Positions 57,434 to 64,000 of a stretch of DNA of 64,000 nucleotides are shown one piece after another. This DNA is from Conus ventricosus (taxonomy: Eukaryota > Mollusca > Gastropoda > Neogastropoda > Conidae): assembly GCA_018398815.1 (NCBI GenBank), contig CM031615.1, positions 56,314,162 through 56,378,161 of the forward strand, written 5' to 3'. The first letter of the stretch is position 1. Each line of letters starts with the position of its first letter. The notes under the pieces are model-generated. The model was not told the origin of the DNA, ran no database searches, and saw only the letters and a program-made list of their open reading frames with translations. A program made the position numbers and the translations under genes.

Positions 57434-58404
57434 TCCCCCCCTACTCTGTTACAACCAGCGTCCTCGCTGACATAATGACAGAGTCATCAAGTACAACACA
57501 TAAATCAATGGGAAAACTGGAGCTTTAGACCTCAAGTCTGGAGAGGCATTTCTAGTCCTAAACAAACCCTTATATCAGTGCATCAAAACAAAGCATCAAA
57601 ACATCTTCTCTCTCTCTCATTCTTTGTATTCATATCATTCCAACTAACAAGGGCTTGCTTTTTTTAAACAAAGCTTCTGAAGGTCGGCAGATTCGCATTG
57701 ACTAGAATGGGCATATAATTTAAACAAAATTGCAAAATATCAAATACAAAATGACTAGGATTTGTTTTCTGGACAAAACCCGAATTTTGGAACCTAAAAC
57801 GGCTTTAATGGATTTGTTATTTAAAACAAAACTCCGAATGGTCAGGTACCAAAATGACCAGGATGGATTTGTTAAAAAAATCCAAAACATTGGGTAGGCA
57901 CCGAGTGACAACAATGGACTTGTTATTTGAACAAAATTCCAAAATGTCAGTACCAAATGACTTAGAGAGGATTTGTTATTTAAAACAACATCCCAAGAAA
58001 GTCGGGTACAAAATATACTTTGAATGGATTTGTTAAATTCCAGGCATTGGGTACCAAACGACAACAATGGGCTTGTTATTGAGCAAGATTCCATAAAGTC
58101 AGATACAAATGACAAAAACAGAATTTGCTATAAAATCCTTAGCCAGTACTGCTGGCTTCTGAAAAACCGTGGCATACATTATCCAACTGAAGAACAATCA
58201 ACATATATACTAGCTTGTGCAAAAAAAGACAAATAATTGGTTAACAACCAGTCCACAGCACCTCTTCCCAAAAGGAGGTATTCAGCAATCATAATCAGTC
58301 CAGGAATATATTTACTGTCTCGTGTAACATCCGACCGAGTCAGTTAAATGAAAGAGTTCCTGGTCATCCAGGCAGGCAACTGAGGTCATACCTTTTTGTT
58401 GGCT
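57434..58404. other. LTR element interior, non-coding part
   Basis: Diverged ~65-bp repeats containing ggatttgttatttaaaac and caaaatgacc at 57740-58110; no coding signal. Confidence 0.6.
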
Positions 58405-58953
58405 TTACTGCCAGACAGGTGGTTCGTCGTTGTGCTGGCGTGGGTGGATCACTACGTACCAGGGGCGGAACTGGAGTGGGCACTGGGTGGCCTGCAGTTC
58501 TGGGCTTGGGCTGCGGGGTGTATGCCGGTCCGTCCTATAGTCTGGTGGTGGTTCCAGTTCCCGTCGCGTCAGTCTCCTCCGGTCAGGTGGCGCCGATGAC
58601 GGCAGGGTGTCCATTCTGCTGTCAGGCAGTGGAGTTGCCTGACAGGGCCAGACCCGTTGTCTACAGGCAGGGCAGCTCCTGGGCCTGGGTTCTGGCGCAT
58701 GGATTGGTGGCGTGGAGGCACTGGCGGTCTGGCTGACCTTTCTGCAGGGTCGGCGATCAGATAGGTGCTGCTCCAGATCCCGGTACATACCGGGCCAGTA
58801 GACCAGGGGCCGCAGCATCTCTGCAGCATGTTGGTAGCCCTGGTGACCCTGGCGGTTGTGGACTGCTGACAAAACCTTGGGGCGGAGCAACCTGGGAAGG
58901 AGCAGCTGCTCACACGCCCCAAGTTTAGGGTCCACCATTCGCCGATACAGCAC
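58405..58953 (-). pseudogene. integrase zinc-binding remnant fused to Pro-rich tail
   Basis: Starts with LYRRMVDPK, then AVHNRQGHQGYQHAAEML and VYWPGMYRDLEQHL, the H-H half of the integrase HHCC finger as in Ty3/gypsy Pol. The DDE catalytic core is missing; the frame passes into a Pro/Arg-rich tail that ends at 58405. Confidence 0.8.
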
Positions 58954-59004
58954 CCCCTGTCGGCAGGTGAATCGGCTATGCTGCTGGGTGAGGGCCTGTA
59001 GCTC

Positions 59005-59962
59005 CTATTCTCGCCAGCTGCAGGCTTCTTGGCCAGGAGGAGAGAACTGGCCCGATGGATGGGTCCTCCTGCTGCAGTCGGCGCATCTCTCCTGGTGACA
59101 GCTGAGGCAAAATGGACTTTGCCTGTTGCCTGGGTGCTGCTGGGCCATGTCGCTTGTCAGCATTCTGGCTGCTGACAGTGGCAGAGGACTGGGTTTGTCC
59201 CCAGTTTTCACAGGTGCCGACCTCCGTCGCCTCCGCCGGGCCGTCGTCCTGGGTGCTGTGTGCCCGTCACACAGCTGCGGACCTGCAGTGGTGGCCGTGC
59301 AGGTGGTGGCTGCTGCATTTCCTGCCTCAAGCTGGCGACTGTAGCTGTGAGTGCCTCTAGCTGAGTTTGAAGCGAGGCAACAGCAGCAGTGCCAGCCGTG
59401 TGGAGGATGTCGCCGTCGGCACTGCAGTCCTGCATCCACCTTTGGGCTTCCTTCCTAGCCTCTTCAAAGGTGGTGGTAGGATGGTTCCGGACGAAAATAC
59501 CAGACATCCTTGCGGAGTGCTGCTTGTCGTAGGCCACCGGTGAAGACGTCCCGTAGTATGGATGCTGGCAACATTCCATCCCCAGCCTGGTTCACCTTCC
59601 TCCATAGGTACTGGAGATGGGAGCCATACTCCCAGATGGTCTCGTCCTGGCCTTGCTGCCTGTGAAGAATGATGTGGCCAGGGTGACCACATCACGCTGC
59701 TCTCCCCAGTTCTCCTCCAAGATGGTAAAGATCTTGGCTGGGGAGTCCACCTCTGCTGCTGGCAGCCTGATCACCTCCTGGCGAGCTCGGTCATCTAGGG
59801 CGGCAATCAGCCAGAGGGCGGCTTGTCCTGTCATCCAGGGCTGCAGGTGTAGGGCAAGTCTGGCCTCCCGGACGAAGTCATCCACTTCCCTGCTGCTCTC
59901 GGTACCCATGAGTTTGGGGAGCTGATGCAGGGGGTGCAGATGTAGGGGCAGGCTGGCCATGG
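59005..59962 (-). pseudogene. LTR element Gag-like ORF, frameshifted
   Basis: Likely start at ATG 59960-59962. It has a capsid-like region with FVREARLALHLQPWM and GQAALWLIAALDD, the kind of helical segment seen in Ty3/gypsy Gag. Frame changes near 59640 and 59580 lead to a coiled segment (LQTQLEALTATVASLRQEM). No zinc knuckle is evident. Structural protein of the element, inactive here. Confidence 0.75.
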
Positions 59963-60027
59963 CGTCCGGTCTTCTTGGGCTGTGTCTTCTTGGTCTCTTC
60001 TGTCTTCGATCCTGCTCGCAGCGCAAT

Positions 60028-61429
60028 TGTGATGGTGTGGAGGGTAAGGGGTGTGCAGGTGAAGACAGGCAGATGGTGATAAGTGCAGGAACCAAGGGAC
60101 AGCAGCCAGTCAAGAAGACACAAGAGGACGAAGTAGAGCTTTCTCCTTTTTAATTTCTCTCCCATGGCAAGGAGCTCCAACCGGAAGCAGCCCTGGGAGC
60201 AATCTCTCTCGCACAGCACTCAGCGCACTGAGCACTCTCTCTGCCTCTCACGCCAGTCGCTCACATCAGGGAACACTCTGAACCATTCTCACACAACGCT
60301 CTACTTTTATAACAACGTACCGGCCGCAAAGCCAGCAACACGGTGCCAGAGACGAAACGGGCCTCGCGAGGCCGGAACCAACAGAAATTTGTGTTTTCTA
60401 TCGCGGCTTCAGTGTTGTCTGGCTCGCTGTCCGTTCAAACTATTAACACATATTTACTATCGATGAAACCTCAGAAACACAAGGAATAAAATGCAGTAAG
60501 TCACATTTGACAATTTTGTTCCTGTACTAAATCATTGCTGATTAATGTCCCAGAGTGAAGCCACTTTTAACGCGTTTGCGTCATATTTTCCTCTATTTCA
60601 ATAAAAGATACTGAAGAGCGTGAAATAATTTTACAATGAATGAATAGCTGGCATTTCGCTCTTTTCATACATATAAACTTCATTTTCCGAGACAGTGTCT
60701 AAGTGGAGAATTGTGTTATTAAAATTTACTAGAAAACACAGCTGACTTTTCACTTCGCCGGCCGTCGGCGCCTACTTTTGACACAATTTTCAACTGAAAA
60801 ATACTCTGTTGAAACGGTCTGTTAAATAATAAATTCTACACATTTTCAGTTGTATTCATAACAGAAATGGAGTCATAAGCAAGATTTCGATCGGGAAGTC
60901 CGAATTTCGTTAGAATGATAATTTGGATCAAAACTCCGACAATGAACGAAGAAGGCAACTTGCTCAAGGGAAACGGCGTCATCAGTCATTCGTATAGTCG
61001 CCAAGCCTGTTCGGAAAGATCCTGAGCATGCGATATACGAAATGAGAGCTCATGGACATTACTTTTAACATGCATCTTCAGATTCTTCGGTTTTTCTCTT
61101 ACTTTTTGTAAAATCAAGAATTATTCAATGTTCATTCGACAGACAATTGAAAATGGCGCCAAGATTGCTCGTGCAAAATCCAGTTTAGAGAAAATATGGG
61201 CTTCTCAGCCCAGTACGGCTGTAATGAATCAAATACATTAATTTTTGTGACTTTAGCGACGTACATACAACTATGTAGGTTCTGAGGTATTCATGATTTT
61301 AAGAATTTACACAATAAAAAAAAAGAGATTCGACCAAGGGAGGTAAGGAGAAGATAACTCTCGAACAACACATTTTCATCCACGAAAGGTAACCAAAATA
61401 AATATATACACTGTTAGCACCCGGCTACA
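60028..61429 (-). repeat. 5' LTR
   Basis: 1402 bp. I find no convincing tRNA primer-binding site just inside its edge (no TGG after the LTR end on the - strand). Confidence 0.93.
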
Positions 61430-61433
61430 TGTA

Positions 61434-62265
61434 TAATTATACAAGCTTCATAGTTATTATGATGTGTAGGTAAGGTTTGCAATGATTTACAGGACATTTG
61501 TTTATTTGTGCATTTTGGTTCCAATGTGTAGGATTTTTTTTACTACTTTTGTAATACGGTTTGAGCTTTTTTTGTTGAGAATCAAATAACATGTTCATGT
61601 TTGTTCAGTGTAAAAATACTGTTTTTGTCCATCAAAAAACAATTTTTTGTGAAAAATCACCAGGTGTGTTTGTACTCACACAGCCATGTATGCCTTTTGA
61701 TAATTGTTCTATTCACATTTTGATTTGCTGTTTGCTATTGATAGCTGTACTTGCCTTTACAAAGCTATTTCGGCTCTCTCTTTTGAACAAAGCGTAACGC
61801 ACATTTTTGTTGCAGTTTTATACATGTAATATACATGTTTCTATTTCATTTACTGCATTTTCAAATCTGTCGTTGAATTTCCTGTGAACTGTTGAATTTG
61901 TTATTGAAGTATGTGCATTTCTGGAATGGCAGCATGTGTAGGTAGATTTGGGTCAGAAAATCTGCTTTGTGTGTTGTTGGTTCCTCAGTAATTTTACAAT
62001 CATGTTTACAATCATGAATTTATGTGTGTTCATGAAAGCAGATCTTAATGAGAATATGAACATGAAGTACCCAACAGTGAACAAGCACAGCTGCTTTTGC
62101 TGCTTAGGAGCACGCTAATGTAGACTCTTGTGAAAACTGGAAGATGTGTTCAGCCTCATTGGCTGAAGTTTTGCTGTTCTGTTCCTTTTTTGTGTGTGTG
62201 TATGTGTAGTGGTATCTGGTAGAAACATCGGTGGGAGATGAGTTTGGAGTGTGACATTTGTGTAT
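61434..62265. other. intergenic, nothing recognised
   Basis: AT-rich unique DNA. Confidence 0.5.
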
Positions 62266-62269
62266 GACT

Positions 62270-62515
<246 letters not shown>

Positions 62516-62869
62516 CAGCACTATGTTCTGTAACCCCTTCAGATCAATGTCTTAGCCATAAACATTATAATGTTGAATGTAAACTGAAAGAGGAAATCAT
62601 GATCCGAAAAAAAGGTTGGCTTTTGCTTGCATGGCAGACAAAATTTCCTGCAGCGCTTGATATACTTAATTTCAGTCATGTAGAGCATAAATTTTGAATG
62701 ATGTTCATAACATTCTAATGTATGTATGTGTTGTATGTTGATTTGTGACCAGAAATATTAATGGAATAAACAATGTAATCAGGTGTATTCCCTTTTTAGG
62801 GGCTGACCAGTTAGTGCTTAAGAAATGATCGTGTGTAGATTTCATTAACTAAATTCTCCATCTTGTTGC

Positions 62870-63620
62870 CGGCTATGGTCCAACTGGTGGTATTGGTGAA
62901 GTGTGACACATGTGTTCACAGCCTTCTTAACGATATGACCATTGTGGTGTTTTCTGTGCTGTGTTCAACATTCCATTTCACTTCCAGCTTTTATTTGATT
63001 GGCTACATCAGTGAAGTGTGGAACGCGTGTTCACTTGTCTTGTGTGTAACGTGTTTCAGTCCAATGTTTGGCATCTGGGTTCACTACCAGCGGCAGTTTA
63101 GCTGGTGATGGTCAGTGAAATGTGAAACATGAGTTCCCTGCCCTTCTTTCTAACATAATGATTCTGCTGTTTTCAATGTAGTCTTCAACAACTCCATTCA
63201 AAACCCGCTTCTGTTCAACTGTTGGCTGTAATGAAAGTTCAGGTTCCATGCCCATCTTCACAACTTTAGATTTGTGGTGTTTTCAGTGTAATGCTGGGCA
63301 TCTTGGTTGTCTGTCAGCTTTAGTCAGCATTGGTAAGAGTGACATATCTGTTTGCTATCCACCCTATTACCAGCTTCATCATTCTGGTGTTTGGGGTGTA
63401 GTAGTGTTTGGGGTGTAGTACATGACTTCTCAGCGGACAACTAGCTTCAGTCCAATAGGTGGGATCCGTGAGATGTGAAATATGTGTTCTCTGTCCTTAA
63501 CTGTGCATTTGCTTTAACGTTTTACTGTGATGTTTGACATCTCAGTCTTGTCCCACTAGTGGCAACAGTGAAATGTGCAATATCTGCCCATCTTGACCCT
63601 TTGAATGCTACCTGTAAGTT
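62870..63620. repeat. degenerate ~100-125-bp tandem repeat
   Basis: Repeated ggcatctgggtt..., agtgaaatgtgaaacatg, ttctggtgttttcagtgtag and ccagcttca segments at irregular spacing. From 63621 to the end nothing is recognised. Confidence 0.55.
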
Positions 63621-64000
63621 TACTGGTCATCCATGTGATCACAGAGACATCACTGTCTGTCTGGTCGAGTTTCACAAAGAACAACACAAGGTTAATCAGT
63701 TTAGGCAATGATGCCTTCCGAGTGTGGACAAAGTGGAGTTACCTCTCTTTTCTTTCTCTTTCAAATCTGGACAGCAGTAGTAATCTCCCTAGGTGTCAGC
63801 AGCCAAGGGCTTAATGAAAATCATTCAGGTGTGTCTAGTGTGGTGTCTTTTAGCCTTCTCTTCACTGCTAGATTCTGTCCAAGCCATGGAACTGCGAGGC
63901 ACCTTAAAGACTGACGTGCTCAGTGTGGTGGTACAGCTTGCATTGAACAGCCTGTCTTAGTGTTCCAGCCATCCTGGTAGTGCAGTGGTAAAAATAGAGA

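Larger units (their letters stand above)
56037..61429 (-). mobile_element. Ty3/gypsy-like LTR element, internally deleted
   Basis: Direct LTRs at 56037-57433 and 60028-61429, both tgtgatgg...cggctaca on the + strand. The 4-bp duplication tgta lies at 56033-56036 and 61430-61433. The coding strand is -, so the 5' LTR is at the right. A purine tract (agtaggggggga on the - strand) adjoins the 3' LTR at 57434-57445. The interior is only 2.6 kb and lacks protease, RT and RNase H, so the copy is not autonomous. Confidence 0.92.

Noticed and set aside
60028..60050. Primer-binding site next to the 5' LTR
   Set aside because: No TGG-initiated match to a tRNA 3' end at the expected place.

Overview
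This is a eukaryotic nuclear window, probably from a mollusc and most likely a gastropod. That assignment is inference, from small conserved exons separated by long repeat-filled introns, long GT/AC tracts and the mix of I-like LINEs, tRNA-headed SINEs and Penelope elements. No bacterial gene organisation is present.

One host gene is visible: a copine on the + strand (two C2 domains and a von Willebrand A domain). It runs from 1207 to its stop codon at 46678-46680. The first exon or exons, about 40-50 residues, lie upstream of the window. Seventeen coding exons can be placed with AG/GT borders and matching phases, including a 26-nt microexon. Together they encode about 492 residues. One exon (30221-30372) has a one-base deletion that breaks the frame. 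From 46681 onward there is the 3' UTR and then intergenic DNA; I see no second host gene.

The introns consist largely of minisatellites, nearly every large intron having its own unit, plus microsatellites. Two arrays include copies of the neighbouring exon edge: the donor of exon 6 and the acceptor of exon 12. Transposons have landed inside the arrays: an RTE-type LINE with a twin-priming inversion (4170-6471), an I/Nimbus-like LINE with Gag, EN, RT and RNase H (9332-15300), and a TIR element (34594-35740). Other intronic elements are a Penelope-like element with a GIY-YIG domain (about 16950-18490), tRNA-headed SINEs, a Tc1-like element with a piggyBac derivative inserted in its terminal repeat (25069-28274), a second piggyBac-like element (37428-41213) and an L2-like LINE end (about 44990-45705).

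Downstream of the gene are a decayed RTE fragment (51940-53065), an inverted-repeat element carrying a hammerhead-like motif at each end around a 31-bp tandem array (54938-55793), and a Ty3/gypsy-like LTR element on the - strand with 1.4-kb LTRs and a gutted interior (56037-61429).

The observations I rate highest are: a discrete retroposed unit of about 50 nt, seen four times with the same 5' base and at three sites with clear target-site duplications; the two exon-edge minisatellites; ribozyme-like folds at element ends; and the nested and inverted insertions.
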